The notes beneath the pieces were generated by a model, which saw only the letters and a list, made by a program, of their open reading frames with translations, was not told where the DNA came from and did no database searches. From Lachnospiraceae bacterium (lineage in GTDB: Bacteria > Bacillota > Clostridia > Lachnospirales > Lachnospiraceae), in assembly GCA_017622795.1 (NCBI GenBank), contig JAGAQI010000047.1:62001-126000 (forward strand): DNA of 64,000 nt, in the 5' to 3' direction. This document shows, piece by piece, positions 34,263-44,100 of this stretch. Position 1 is the stretch's first letter. Every line of letters starts with the position of its first letter. A program made the translations under genes and the position numbers.

Positions 34263-35075
34263 ATGAGTAAACCAATGAACGCCTACACGGGCTTTGCAAA
34301 AGTATATGAAACCTTTATGGACAACATTCCGTATGATGACTGGACAACTTACCTGACCGGATTACTGAAAGAATACGGGGTGGCACCGGGCAGTCTTTTA
34401 TGTGAGCTTGGCTGCGGTACCGGAAGCATGACCAGACGTCTTGCCGAAGCAGGCTACGATATGATTGGTATCGATTTGTCCGAAGAAATGTTAGACATTG
34501 CCAGATACGAGCATCCGGAGTGTGAACAGGACATTTTATATCTGAATCAGGACATGCGGGAGTTTGAATTATACGGCACCGTGGCAGCTGTGGTCAGTCT
34601 TTGCGATTCCATGAACTACCTGACCTCTGCGGAGGATTTGCTTCAGGTGTTTAAGTTGGTAAATAATTATCTGGACCCGGGCGGATACTTCATCTTTGAC
34701 ATGAAAACGGAGTATCACTATGAGGTGATGATGGGCAACCGTACCATAGTGGACAATCGGGAAGAATGCAGCCTTATCTGGGAGAACTTTTACGATAAGG
34801 AAAAGAAGCTGAATCAGTATGACATCACCATTTATGCCAAGGCAGAATTTGAAGAAGAGGACGAGGAAGATATGCCGCCGCTTTTTGAGCGCATGGAGGA
34901 ATCCCATGTGCAGCGGGCTTATATGGTGGAACAAATCAAAGCGCTGTTAGAACAGGCAGGCCTGGAGTTTGTGGCAGTGTACGATTCCTGTTCCAAAGAT
35001 GCGCCAAAGGCCGATTCGGACCGTGTTTATTTTGTTGCAAAAGAAACCTATCAGGAGAATAAATATTATGAGTAA
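34263..35075 (+). CDS. Class I SAM-dependent methyltransferase
   Basis: A 270-residue cytosolic protein. The SAM-binding motif I LCELGCGTGSMTRRLA near residue 47 is followed by GIDLSEEMLDIA, LNQDMREF and an acidic loop (EEDEEDMPP). The FAKVYETFMDNIPYDDW start is typical of a conserved Firmicutes methyltransferase group often located near cyclo-ligase and hslO. Substrate unknown. It overlaps the next gene by 8 bp. Confidence 0.9.
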   Translation: MSKPMNAYTGFAKVYETFMDNIPYDDWTTYLTGLLKEYGVAPGSLLCELGCGTGSMTRRLAEAGYDMIGIDLSEEMLDIARYEHPECEQDILYLNQDMREFELYGTVAAVVSLCDSMNYLTSAEDLLQVFKLVNNYLDPGGYFIFDMKTEYHYEVMMGNRTIVDNREECSLIWENFYDKEKKLNQYDITIYAKAEFEEEDEEDMPPLFERMEESHVQRAYMVEQIKALLEQAGLEFVAVYDSCSKDAPKADSDRVYFVAKETYQENKYYE

Positions 35076-35757
35076 AGCAAGCAAAGCGGAGCAGAAAAAG
35101 GCGCTTCGCACCAAATATCTGGAAAAGCGGAATCAGATGGAGCCGGAAAAGAGAAAAGCGGCTTCGAAAAAAATCAGGGAGTGGGTCTTTGCCAACAAAC
35201 GTTTTAAGGCATCAGAAACCGTGTTTGTATATGCTTCCTACAAAAGCGAAGTAGAAACAAAGGAAATCATCCAGGGGGCGCTGCGTCAGGGCAAGCGTGT
35301 GGCAGTACCAAAGGTACATGGCAGCGAAATGTTTTTCTATACCATCAACTCCTGGGAAGAACTGTTTCCGGGCTATCAGGGTATTTTAGAGCCGCAGACT
35401 GCCGGCAGGGAACCGGTGGTTCCGGCAAAGAGTGATGTGATGCTGGTTCCGGGTGCGGTATTTGACCATAAGGGCAGCCGTATCGGTTATGGCGGCGGCT
35501 ACTATGACAAGTATCTGGACAAAATCTTTAGCGCCTATGGCTATTGTCCGTATGTAATGGGTCTTGCTTTTGCATGTCAAATCAATCCGAAAAAAATTCC
35601 GGCGGAAGAATATGATAAAAAAATGGATTGCATTCTGACGGAGCGTCGGGTTATAATGCCTAAGGAAGAAAGTCAGGGCAAGCTGGGAGCAATTGCAGAT
35701 GTGGTGGAATTGGGCGTTGAAATTACTATCGAACTGATTGCCGAATTGGTTGATTAA
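35068..35757 (+). CDS. fthC: 5-formyltetrahydrofolate cyclo-ligase
   Basis: Converts 5-formyl-THF to 5,10-methenyl-THF with ATP in folate metabolism. About 229 residues: basic N-end KALRTKYLEKRNQM, VFVYASYKSEVET, KRVAVPKV, and the signature MLVPGAVFD followed by RIGYGGGYYDKYL near residue 137. I place the start at ATG 35068 inside the end of the methyltransferase gene, with AGGAG 9-10 bp upstream; a longer frame upstream lacks a site. The C-terminal ~30 residues after MPKEE are extra compared with short family members. Confidence 0.94.
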   Translation: MSKASKAEQKKALRTKYLEKRNQMEPEKRKAASKKIREWVFANKRFKASETVFVYASYKSEVETKEIIQGALRQGKRVAVPKVHGSEMFFYTINSWEELFPGYQGILEPQTAGREPVVPAKSDVMLVPGAVFDHKGSRIGYGGGYYDKYLDKIFSAYGYCPYVMGLAFACQINPKKIPAEEYDKKMDCILTERRVIMPKEESQGKLGAIADVVELGVEITIELIAELVD

Positions 35758-35775
35758 ACATTGGAAACAGAGAGA

Positions 35776-35806
35776 AATGCCCTCTGCCCGCGTGAGGGCG
35801 GGCATT
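35776..35806 (+). terminator. Hairpin with two competing stems before hslO
   Basis: GCCCTC (35779-35784) can pair with GAGGGC (35794-35799), or TGCCCGC (35785-35791) with GCGGGCA (35798-35804). The two stems exclude each other; ATTTTGC follows. It may be a terminator or a 5'-leader switch for hslO. Confidence 0.5.
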
Positions 35807-35833
35807 TTGCTTCGCAAAACATGGAGGACAAAA

Positions 35834-36718
35834 ATGGAATATCAGGATTATATTGTGAGAGGAACTGCAGCAGACGGCCAGGTACGTGCCTTTGCTGCAA
35901 CTACAAGAAATTTAGTGGAAGAAGCCAGAAAAATGCATAACACCAGTCCGGTGGCATCTGCAGCTCTGGGCCGTCTGCTCACAGCCGGCGCCATGATGGG
36001 CAGCATGATGAAGGGTGAAAAGGATTTAATCACACTGCAAATCCGTGGGGACGGTCCTATCGGCGGTCTGGTGGTAACCGCAGACTCCAAGGCAAGAGTA
36101 AAAGGCTATGTGCACAATCCGAATGTAATGTTACCGCCAAGTGCGGAAGGCAAGCTGGATGTAGGCGGCGCTGTCGGACATGGTATGCTGCAGGTCATCC
36201 GTGATGTTGGTTTAAAGGAGCCATATGTTGGCCAGGTAGATTTAATTTCCGGTGAAATTGCGGAGGATATTACCTGTTATTTTGCCGTATCCGAGCAGGT
36301 TCCTTCTGCGGTGGCGCTGGGCGTTCTTATGAACAAGGACAATACCGTGCGCCAGGCCGGTGGTTTTATTATCCAGCTGATGCCGTTTGCGGAGGAAGCG
36401 GTAATTTCCCGCTTAGAGCAGAAGCTGACGGAAGTAACCCACATTTCTTCCCTGCTTGACGAGGGCATGACACCGGAAGAACTGATTGAGTATGTGCTGG
36501 CAGATTTTGAACCAAAGATTTTAGAAAAGGTATCGGCGGAGTATTACTGTAACTGCTCCAAGGAACGCGTGGAAAAAGCAGTAGCCAGTGTCGGCAAAAA
36601 GGATTTACAGGAAATGATCGAAGAGGGCAAGCCGATTGAGGTAAACTGCCACTTCTGTGATAAAAAGTATGAATTCACGGTGGAAGATTTGAAAAATCTT
36701 ATGAAGTATTCGAAGTAA
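35834..36718 (+). CDS. hslO: Hsp33 redox-regulated chaperone
   Basis: A 294-residue cytosolic holdase activated by oxidation. The N-terminal domain has YIVRGTAADGQVRAFAA and ALGRLLTAGAMMGSMMKG; the C-terminal redox switch has CNC near residue 240 and CHFC near residue 272, the four zinc-binding cysteines. ATG 35834 is preceded by GGAGG at 35823; this start is chosen over a longer upstream frame. The protein is of normal length. Confidence 0.96.
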   Translation: MEYQDYIVRGTAADGQVRAFAATTRNLVEEARKMHNTSPVASAALGRLLTAGAMMGSMMKGEKDLITLQIRGDGPIGGLVVTADSKARVKGYVHNPNVMLPPSAEGKLDVGGAVGHGMLQVIRDVGLKEPYVGQVDLISGEIAEDITCYFAVSEQVPSAVALGVLMNKDNTVRQAGGFIIQLMPFAEEAVISRLEQKLTEVTHISSLLDEGMTPEELIEYVLADFEPKILEKVSAEYYCNCSKERVEKAVASVGKKDLQEMIEEGKPIEVNCHFCDKKYEFTVEDLKNLMKYSK

Positions 36719-36760
36719 ACAAAACTGTAACATTTTTGACTGGTATATGACATAAAAGAA

Positions 36761-36790
36761 GAGTATGTTGGTAACGACATACTCTTTTTT
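36761..36790 (+). terminator. Terminator directly abutting the next ribosome site
   Basis: An 8-bp stem (36761-36768 with 36777-36784) and T6 (36785-36790); the AGGAGG of the next gene begins at 36791. Confidence 0.8.
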
Positions 36791-36803
36791 AGGAGGGGAT
36801 TTT

Positions 36804-37292
36804 ATGGAGAATAAACAAAAGCAAGGCTATCTATACGCACTTATCATCGGGCTTTTAACTGTTCTTGTGTGCATGGTAATTGCAGACGGCTTTGTGGGCA
36901 TCGCAGGTACCATTCATGATTATAAAGAGTTTGCCGACGGAACCCATGAATTTATGTTAAAGGTAAGTGACCCTACCGGGCGGATTATTTTCTGGGGTGG
37001 TTTGCTTGCTATCCCGATGTTGTTTTCCTTAAATACCAAAGTAAGGTATACCTGGGTGAATCTGCCGCTGTATTTCGTGGCATGGTATAGTTGCTTCCTG
37101 ATATTTGGAGAAAGCGTAAAGCACAGGTATCTGGCACATCCGGCCCAGGGCTTTATCTCCTTTGGTAATGAATTTAATTCAATAACAACAACGCTTTTAT
37201 TTTGGATAGTACAGGCACTGGTACTTTTAGCAGCTCGTTCTTTATGGCTTATCATAAAAAAATTGTCGGAAGACAAGGAGGGGAATAAATGA
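36804..37292 (+). CDS. Small four-helix membrane protein, unknown function
   Basis: About 162 residues with four hydrophobic segments (around 10-28, 64-80, 90-106 and 133-155) and a short outer loop after helix 1 (IHDYKEFADGTHEF). AGGAGGGG lies 8 bp before the ATG. It overlaps the lipoprotein gene by 4 bp (ATGA), so the two are translationally coupled and probably work together. No family recognised. With the terminator just upstream, its expression would rely on read-through from hslO or on a promoter I cannot identify. Confidence 0.7.
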   Translation: MENKQKQGYLYALIIGLLTVLVCMVIADGFVGIAGTIHDYKEFADGTHEFMLKVSDPTGRIIFWGGLLAIPMLFSLNTKVRYTWVNLPLYFVAWYSCFLIFGESVKHRYLAHPAQGFISFGNEFNSITTTLLFWIVQALVLLAARSLWLIIKKLSEDKEGNK

Positions 37293-40219
37293 AGAAAACG
37301 ATAACATTATTTGGCTTATTATTTGCAATGCTGGCGGTGGCCGCTTGCGGAAAAGACACTCCGGCACCGTCACCAACTCCGGCAGCAACAGCTACCGTAA
37401 TTCCGGTAGAAGCTACAGAAACACCGGCACCAAAGGAGGAACTTCCGTCTCTTGCCAAAGTTGCAGTGGAAAGTGAAATTTGGGGAGCCGAAGCTACAAA
37501 AGCTCTGCTGGGTATTACAAGAGATTCTATTCTGGCATCCTGGGGTGAACCGGTCGGCTGCTTGTCCGGTATGTGGGGTGACATCTGGGATTTAGATGGC
37601 GAACGTATGATAATCCTGTATTATAATGCAGAGGGTATCGTGTCTGAAAGCAAGATAACTCCGTGGGATTCCACCGGTGAGGAAGCAACACCGACAGGGG
37701 CGGCGCAGCCAACAGATGACCCTACCCCAACACCGGTGGCAGAACCAACAGCTATACCAACGCCGATGGATGCTCCGTTTGCCATGGTTTCTCCGGTTCC
37801 GCAAAGTGAAGTGGAAAATATTTTAGGAACTATGACGATTGACACTTACCCAAGAGTGGACGGTTCCACCGCAACCCTGCCGCTTTCCGAGGCAGTATTT
37901 ATGGCAGCAACCGGTGAAAGTGCCGAAGTGGCAGCAAATGCAGTTGTACATACCAAAACCACCAATTCTTACAACCGTTTATATAACGGGGAAGTAGATC
38001 TGCTTATTGTATATGAGCCGGCAGAATCCATTGTGGAGCGCATGAAGACGGAGCCGCTCTGCATCAAGCCAATCGGCTTGGATGCCCTGGTATTTTTGGC
38101 TAACACAGCAAATCCGTTAGAATCTCTTACCATGGAACAGCTGGTGGATATTTATTCCGGTAAGATTACCAACTGGACACAGGTGGGCGGACTTGACCGA
38201 GAACTGCTGGCGTTTCAGCGTCCGGTAGGCTCCGGCAGCCAGACTCTCATGCAGAAGCTGGTAATGAAGGATGTGGCCATGACAGATGGTGATAATGTGT
38301 TCCGCTACAGCACCATGTCCGATATTCTGGAAGGTATGTTGTCTTATAATAACGAGGACAATACCCTTGGTTATTCCGTATTTTATTATGCAAACAATAT
38401 GTACTTTGAGAAAGATTTAAAGCTTATGGGCGTGGATGGTGTACTTCCGTCTACTCAGACCATTTATGACGGTTCCTATAAGCTGACCAATTCTTTCTAT
38501 GCAGTAGTCCGTCCGGATGAACCTGCAGACTCCAATGCCCGCAAAATCTTTGACTGGCTTACCGGTGAGGCAGGTCAGCAGTTAGTGCTTGATTTGGGCT
38601 ATGTTCCGGTGCAGATGCCTGCGGGAGCAGATATTTCCGATGCAAAAATAGAAAAGCAGGAAAAAGTAGAGCTTACGGCAACAGAACCGTTGGAAGAAAA
38701 CCGGTACTTTATATTTATCAATCCGCAGAATATGGTTTCCGATTACTATTACGGTGATATGACCGTGTATAACCACAACTGGGAAGAGGTTGCAAATTTC
38801 TACAATGTGACCCTAAATCATGGAGTACAGGGTGTATACAGTAACCGGTATCTCCCGGTGGGACAAATCCGTCTGAGTACTGATGGTACACAAAAGGTGC
38901 TGTATGGCGTGTTTGACCTGGAACAGGGGGTATATTCCATTACCCCATCCTACGACGGAATGGAAATGGTTGATGTGGAGCGTGGCTACTATGCGGTTCC
39001 GCCAAAAAACTGGCAGGAGGATGATTACTCCTGGAGGAAGTGGAGCATTATTGACGGTACCGGTAAGGTACTGCTTTCTCCGGTAGAAATGGCTGACTGG
39101 CTGTCCATCTACAAGTTTGGCAACGGTTACATGGAAATGACCTATGATTATAACAACTGGGACAGCGGCATGACATACCGGTATTACGATCAGAATCTCA
39201 AATTGAAAAAGGTATTCTGTCAGAAGATGGATACAATGCCGGATGATGCGGACATGTTAGAAGGTGTGGATTATATTCTCATGGATGATCAGGGCTGCCT
39301 GGTGGATGCCGACGGCGAAGTAATCTTAAACTGGGCAGTCTTCTTAGACCGGTATGGAGACGGTGAACACATGGAGCTGCAAACCTCTTTCTATAACGTA
39401 ACCCAGGCAGAAGAAAACAGGTGCTACGCAATAAAGTATAAAATGGGGGTATATTTGTTTGACGGTAATGGAGAGCTGTTACGTGTCATTGATACTCCGC
39501 AAATAGTATCTGCCTTTGACAGTGCAGATTTTTATGAGCGCTTCTGCTATTATCGGGATGATATTTCCGGAGAATGGTCCTATGGCGCTTATGAGGACGA
39601 AACCCTTAATATGTCAAACGGTATGACTCCGGAACAAATCGTAACAATGTGGGGCAATAACGGCCATGTAATGTACCGCACCTACAACGGCCGCCTGTTT
39701 GTGGAAGAATATACGGCAGACGGAGACCTGATTCCGTTTCAGACAGAACTTTCAGAGTCCATGAAGAGTCTGGATGTTTCTTATTCCGAGGCAGGTTATG
39801 TCATGGTAAACCAGGACTGCGGAGAAGAAATCCAAAGCCCGTATACTAACATGCCGCAGATGATTCCGGTTTATGAGAAATCCTTATATTACCGTGGAGA
39901 ACTGCTCGCCACAGGAAAGGGTATGGACCTGGATTACATGTATGATTTATCCGACGGATATGCGCTCTGGATTGTTCAGACCGGTGATGTCTGGAAAGCG
40001 GAAAGCGAAAGCGTTTATGAGGATTATGAAAATGTTTATACCCTTGCCGATTATGCCATCGTAAAAGACGGTAAGGTATTGTATGAAATCGACAATGCAT
40101 ACCTGGTAAGCTGGTGTAACGGCACCATATTCCTGTTAAGGGGAAATTATGTGTATGCCGTAGGCACCGACGGAACGGAGTATGTACGGGCACTGCACAC
40201 GTTTCTGAATAATGATTAA
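37289..40219 (+). CDS. Large mosaic lipoprotein: SmpA-like, phosphate-binding-like and WG-repeat-like parts
   Basis: A 976-residue secreted protein. A signal peptide ends in the lipobox VAAC (Cys 20), followed by a Pro/Thr-rich stretch. Residues ~65-120 resemble an SmpA/BamE-type fold (ITRDSILASWGEPVG). After another Pro/Thr linker, residues ~175-455 are like PstS-type binding proteins: DGSTATLPLSEA, IYSGKITNW and RPVGSGSQT. The remaining ~500 residues contain beta-type blocks with WG-repeat character (YGVFDLEQGVYSITPSYDGM, WSIIDGTGKVLL). The joined architecture suggests a surface-anchored binding or sensing protein. Ligand unknown. Coupled to the small membrane protein upstream. Confidence 0.75.
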   Translation: MKKTITLFGLLFAMLAVAACGKDTPAPSPTPAATATVIPVEATETPAPKEELPSLAKVAVESEIWGAEATKALLGITRDSILASWGEPVGCLSGMWGDIWDLDGERMIILYYNAEGIVSESKITPWDSTGEEATPTGAAQPTDDPTPTPVAEPTAIPTPMDAPFAMVSPVPQSEVENILGTMTIDTYPRVDGSTATLPLSEAVFMAATGESAEVAANAVVHTKTTNSYNRLYNGEVDLLIVYEPAESIVERMKTEPLCIKPIGLDALVFLANTANPLESLTMEQLVDIYSGKITNWTQVGGLDRELLAFQRPVGSGSQTLMQKLVMKDVAMTDGDNVFRYSTMSDILEGMLSYNNEDNTLGYSVFYYANNMYFEKDLKLMGVDGVLPSTQTIYDGSYKLTNSFYAVVRPDEPADSNARKIFDWLTGEAGQQLVLDLGYVPVQMPAGADISDAKIEKQEKVELTATEPLEENRYFIFINPQNMVSDYYYGDMTVYNHNWEEVANFYNVTLNHGVQGVYSNRYLPVGQIRLSTDGTQKVLYGVFDLEQGVYSITPSYDGMEMVDVERGYYAVPPKNWQEDDYSWRKWSIIDGTGKVLLSPVEMADWLSIYKFGNGYMEMTYDYNNWDSGMTYRYYDQNLKLKKVFCQKMDTMPDDADMLEGVDYILMDDQGCLVDADGEVILNWAVFLDRYGDGEHMELQTSFYNVTQAEENRCYAIKYKMGVYLFDGNGELLRVIDTPQIVSAFDSADFYERFCYYRDDISGEWSYGAYEDETLNMSNGMTPEQIVTMWGNNGHVMYRTYNGRLFVEEYTADGDLIPFQTELSESMKSLDVSYSEAGYVMVNQDCGEEIQSPYTNMPQMIPVYEKSLYYRGELLATGKGMDLDYMYDLSDGYALWIVQTGDVWKAESESVYEDYENVYTLADYAIVKDGKVLYEIDNAYLVSWCNGTIFLLRGNYVYAVGTDGTEYVRALHTFLNND

Positions 40220-40229
40220 TGAATAACGA

Positions 40230-40285
40230 AAAAGCCATATTTCTGCACGAACCGTCAGCGGCGAGTGTAGGGATATGGCTTTTCT
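40230..40285 (+). terminator. Long terminator hairpin
   Basis: AAAAGCCATAT (40230-40240) pairs with ATATGGCTTTT (40273-40283) around a 32-nt loop that can fold further (CTGCAC with GTGTAG). Confidence 0.65.
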
Positions 40286-40356
40286 TGGTTTGGTACCGGA
40301 GAGAATTTGTTTTGTTTTTTTATAAAAGATTAATACACGAAATAGGTCGAAAGTGC

Positions 40357-40362
40357 TATAAT
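40357..40362 (+). promoter_or_regulatory. Extended -10 element before the MacB-like operon
   Basis: TGCTATAAT ends at 40362, 64 bp before the start codon. The -35 is weak, which is common with an extended -10. Confidence 0.5.
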
Positions 40363-40425
40363 AGAAAAAGAGAGTCGAAAATTATCGAATAAGAAAGAAA
40401 CGAAAGGAAAAAAAGGTGAAGTAAT

Positions 40426-41127
40426 ATGGCATATATAGCATTACAGGACGTGACTAAAGTATATAAAACCGGTGAGATTGAAATTCATGCAGCGGACGGA
40501 ATTACCTTTGAAATGGAAAAAGGAGAGTTTGTTGTCATTGTCGGCCCTTCCGGAGCCGGTAAAACGACGGTGCTGAATATTTTAGGCGGTATGGACAGTG
40601 CAACATCAGGAACGGTTCTGGTGGACGGTGAGGATGTGGCAAAGTACAATCAAAAACGTTTAACAAAGTACCGTCGGGAAGACGTGGGTTTTGTGTTCCA
40701 ATTCTATAATCTGGTGCAAAATTTAACAGCATTGGAAAACGTAGAGCTTGCCCAGCAGATTGTTAAAAATCCGAAAAACTCTGCAGAAGCATTGGAAGAA
40801 GTTGGGTTAAAGGACCGTATGAAAAACTTCCCGGCCCAGTTATCCGGGGGTGAGCATCAAAGAGTTTCCATTGCAAGAGCTCTGGCAAAAAATCCAAAGC
40901 TGCTTCTGTGTGACGAACCGACCGGTGCCCTGGATTACCAGACAGGTAAAGCAATTTTAAAATTATTACAGGATACCTGTCGCAGAACCGACACCACCGT
41001 AGTGGTTATTACACACAATAAGGCAATTGCACCGATGGCAGACCGTGTTATTGAAATTAAGAACGGTAAAGTGGGTGCTATGCGGCTGAATGAGAATCCG
41101 GTGGATGTATCTCTCATCGAATGGTAA
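40426..41127 (+). CDS. ABC transporter ATPase, MacB/LolD type
   Basis: A 233-residue ATPase subunit. Walker A is GPSGAGKTT near residue 41, the signature LSGGEHQRVSIARAL near 142, Walker B LLLCDEPTGALD, and H-loop VITHN. The AADGITFEMEKGEFVVIVG opening and the signature place it with MacB-like ATPases that pair with FtsX-fold permeases. The large permease follows 15 bp downstream. The pair would move or mechanically transmit force on extracytoplasmic substrates, not import nutrients. Confidence 0.95.
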   Translation: MAYIALQDVTKVYKTGEIEIHAADGITFEMEKGEFVVIVGPSGAGKTTVLNILGGMDSATSGTVLVDGEDVAKYNQKRLTKYRREDVGFVFQFYNLVQNLTALENVELAQQIVKNPKNSAEALEEVGLKDRMKNFPAQLSGGEHQRVSIARALAKNPKLLLCDEPTGALDYQTGKAILKLLQDTCRRTDTTVVVITHNKAIAPMADRVIEIKNGKVGAMRLNENPVDVSLIEW

Positions 41128-41142
41128 TTAGAAAGGAAAGCT

Positions 41143-44100
41143 ATGAAACGGGCACAAAGAACAGATTTATTACGTGAAATGAAAAAGAGCTTCAACCGCT
41201 ATATTTCCATCATGGCCATTATGGCACTCGGAGTAGCCTTTTATGCAGGTGTACGTTCTTCGGAGCCGGATATGCAGTTGAGTGCTAAGAAATATTTGGA
41301 TGAAACCAATTATATGGATATCCGTGTCTTAGGTACTTTTGGTATGACTGATGATGATGTGACCGAAATCAGGTCTATGTACGGCGTGGAACTGGCAGAA
41401 GGCGGTTATCAGACGGAGTTATTTTTAGAAGCGGGACAAAGGGATTATCAAATGTCGGTATATTCCCTGGGAAATGAAGTTAATCAGGTATATGTGACAG
41501 AGGGCCGCGTGCCGGAAAACGAAACAGAGTGCTTTATGGACCGGGATTTTATGCAGAGCAGCGGTTATCAAATCGGCGATACCGTTACCCTACGGACAGA
41601 GGAAGATGCCGAGCTTTCGGATATTCTTGCCGTGGACACCTTCACGATTGTAGGTGCCGGTACCTTCCCAAATTATTTATCCTGGCAGCGTGGTGCGGTA
41701 AGTATCGGTACCGGTGTGGAGGATGGTTTTCTATTCCTTCCGAAGAATGCGTTTTCCATGGAGGTTTATACCGTGGTATACGCCACTTTGAAAGGAACGG
41801 AAGAATTAAATCCTTATGGGGAAGAATATGAGAATTATGTAGATGATATCGTAAACAGGATAGAAAATATTGCGGATGCCCGCTGTAAAATCCGTTACGA
41901 GGAAGTGGTAGAACCGTACTGGGAAGACATTTATGAGGCAGAGGCTGAAATCGCAGAAGGTGAACAGGAGTTGGCAGATGCCGAGCAGGAACTTGCGGAT
42001 GCTGAGCAGAAAGTAGCGGACGCGGAACTTGAAATCGCCGATGCGGAAAAGGAAATTGCGGATGGCGAAAAAGAACTGGCCGACGGTGAAAAAGAACTGG
42101 CTGATGCGGAAGCAGAGCTGTTAGAGGGCGAGCAGAAATTGGCAGATGCTGAACAGGAATTAGAGGATGCCTGGGCTGAAATAGCAGATGGTGAAAATAA
42201 GCTTGACGATGCGGAAGAAGAACTTTGGGCCGGGGAAGCCGAACTGGAAGTGGCAGAATGGGAAATTGAAGACGGTGAGGCAGAACTGGCAGCGGCGGAA
42301 CTGGATATTATAAACGGGGAAAAAGAGTTGGCAGAAGTTGAGGCGGAACTGCTGGCAGCAGAAGAAGAGCTGAAAGCAGCGGAGCTTGAACTTGAATTTG
42401 CCGGTAAAGAATTTCCCGGCGGCGAAGAACAGTTAGCTCTGGTAAAGGCGCAGCTTACTGAAGCAAAGAAAGAAATTGAAGCCGGATGGAAGGAAGTCGC
42501 AGACGGCAAAGAAGAACTTGCCAAGGGAAAAGCGGAATGGGAAGCCGGCAAGAAAAAACTTGCGGAAGCAAGAGTTGAATTGGAAAAAGCCCGTGCAGAA
42601 CTGGAGGAAGGCCGCAAGGAATTGGAATCTGCCAGAGCGGAGCTGGAAGCAGGCCGCAGGGAATATGAAGATGGTCTGGCGGAATATGAAAAAGCCCTGC
42701 TTGAATGGGAAGAAGGCTGGATGGAATATGAAGACGGTTTGGAAGAATTAGAGCAGGCAAAGGATGAGTTAGAGGACGGACGTGCAGAATTAGAAGATGC
42801 TAAAAAAGAAGTGGCAGATGCAAAACAGGAAATTGCAGATGCAAAACTGGAAATAGAGGATGGAAAAAAGGAACTGGAGGACGGTAAGCAGGAACTGGAA
42901 GATGCCAGGGCCGAGCTTAATGACATCGAAGTTCCGGAGTGGTATGTATTAGACCGCGGAACAGTCCAGCAGCTGGTAGAATACGGCTCTAATACAGAGC
43001 GTATCGGAAATCTGGGGGATGTGTTCCCGGCGGTATTCTACCTGGTAGCGGCGCTGGTAAGCTTAACTACCATGACACGTATGATTGAAGAAGAGCGTAC
43101 CCAGATTGGTACTATGAAAGCATTAGGCTACAATAAAGGTGCCATTGTCTCCAAGTACTTATGGTATTCTTTATCTGCGACTTTGCTTGGCGGTGTATTA
43201 GGAGTTGTAGTGGGAAGCTATTTATTCCCTTGGGTAATCATCAAAGCATACAGTATTTTATATTCTAATATACCGTTTATTCTAACACCAATCCAATGGG
43301 GACTGGCCGGAGCCTCAGTGCTGATTGCAGTAATTTGTACGGTTGTGGCAACAATGTCCTCCTGCTATAAGGAGATGATTGCTGCACCTGCAATTTTAAT
43401 GCGCCCGGTGGCTCCGCCAGTGGGAAGAAGGGTATTTTTGGAATACATTAAACCACTTTGGAATGCTCTCAGCTTTTCCTGGAAAGCAACCTGCCGGAAT
43501 TTGTTCCGATACAAAAAGAGATTCTTTATGACGATTTTCGGTATCGGCGGCTGCATGGCGTTGCTTTTGGTAGGCTTCGGACTCCGGGATTCCATTATGG
43601 AAATTGTAAATAAGCAGTATAAAGAAATTTGGACCTACGATGCATATCTGTCCATTAGCGATGAGAATATTTCTTTGGAAGAGAAAGAACATGGCGCGGC
43701 TGTGGAAGAACAACTGTTGATACAAACCAAAAACATGGACGTAGAATCTGCAGAAGCTCAGGTGTCTGCAACATTGTTTGTACCAAAGGAGCTAAAGGGA
43801 CTGAATCATTTTGTTCAACTTCGGGACAGAAATACAAAGGAAGAATATACGCTGACCGAAAAGAATGTTATTATTACGGAGAAGCTGGCAAAACTGTTGG
43901 AAGTTTCTGTCGGCGATACCATAGATCTTTATTATGACGATATTACCAAATATTCTGTGGAAGTTACAGAGATTGCAGAAAACTATATGCTCCACTATGT
44001 CTATATGAGTGCGGAACTTTATGAAGACCTGTTTGGAGAAGTGCCGGAATATAATCAGTTATATTTAAGGACAAAGCAAATGTCAGAAGAGGACAAAGAA

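Noticed and set aside
34969-35067. Longer N-terminus for the cyclo-ligase
   Set aside because: The extension lies inside the methyltransferase gene, lacks a ribosome site and adds Arg/Ile-rich residues not found in the family; ATG 35068 has AGGAG.
41931-42926. A 331-codon minus-strand frame rich in Ser and Ala inside the ABC permease gene
   Set aside because: It is a shadow of the plus-strand heptad repeats (GAA/GCA-rich codons read backwards), has a Ser/Ala composition unlike a real protein and no ribosome site.
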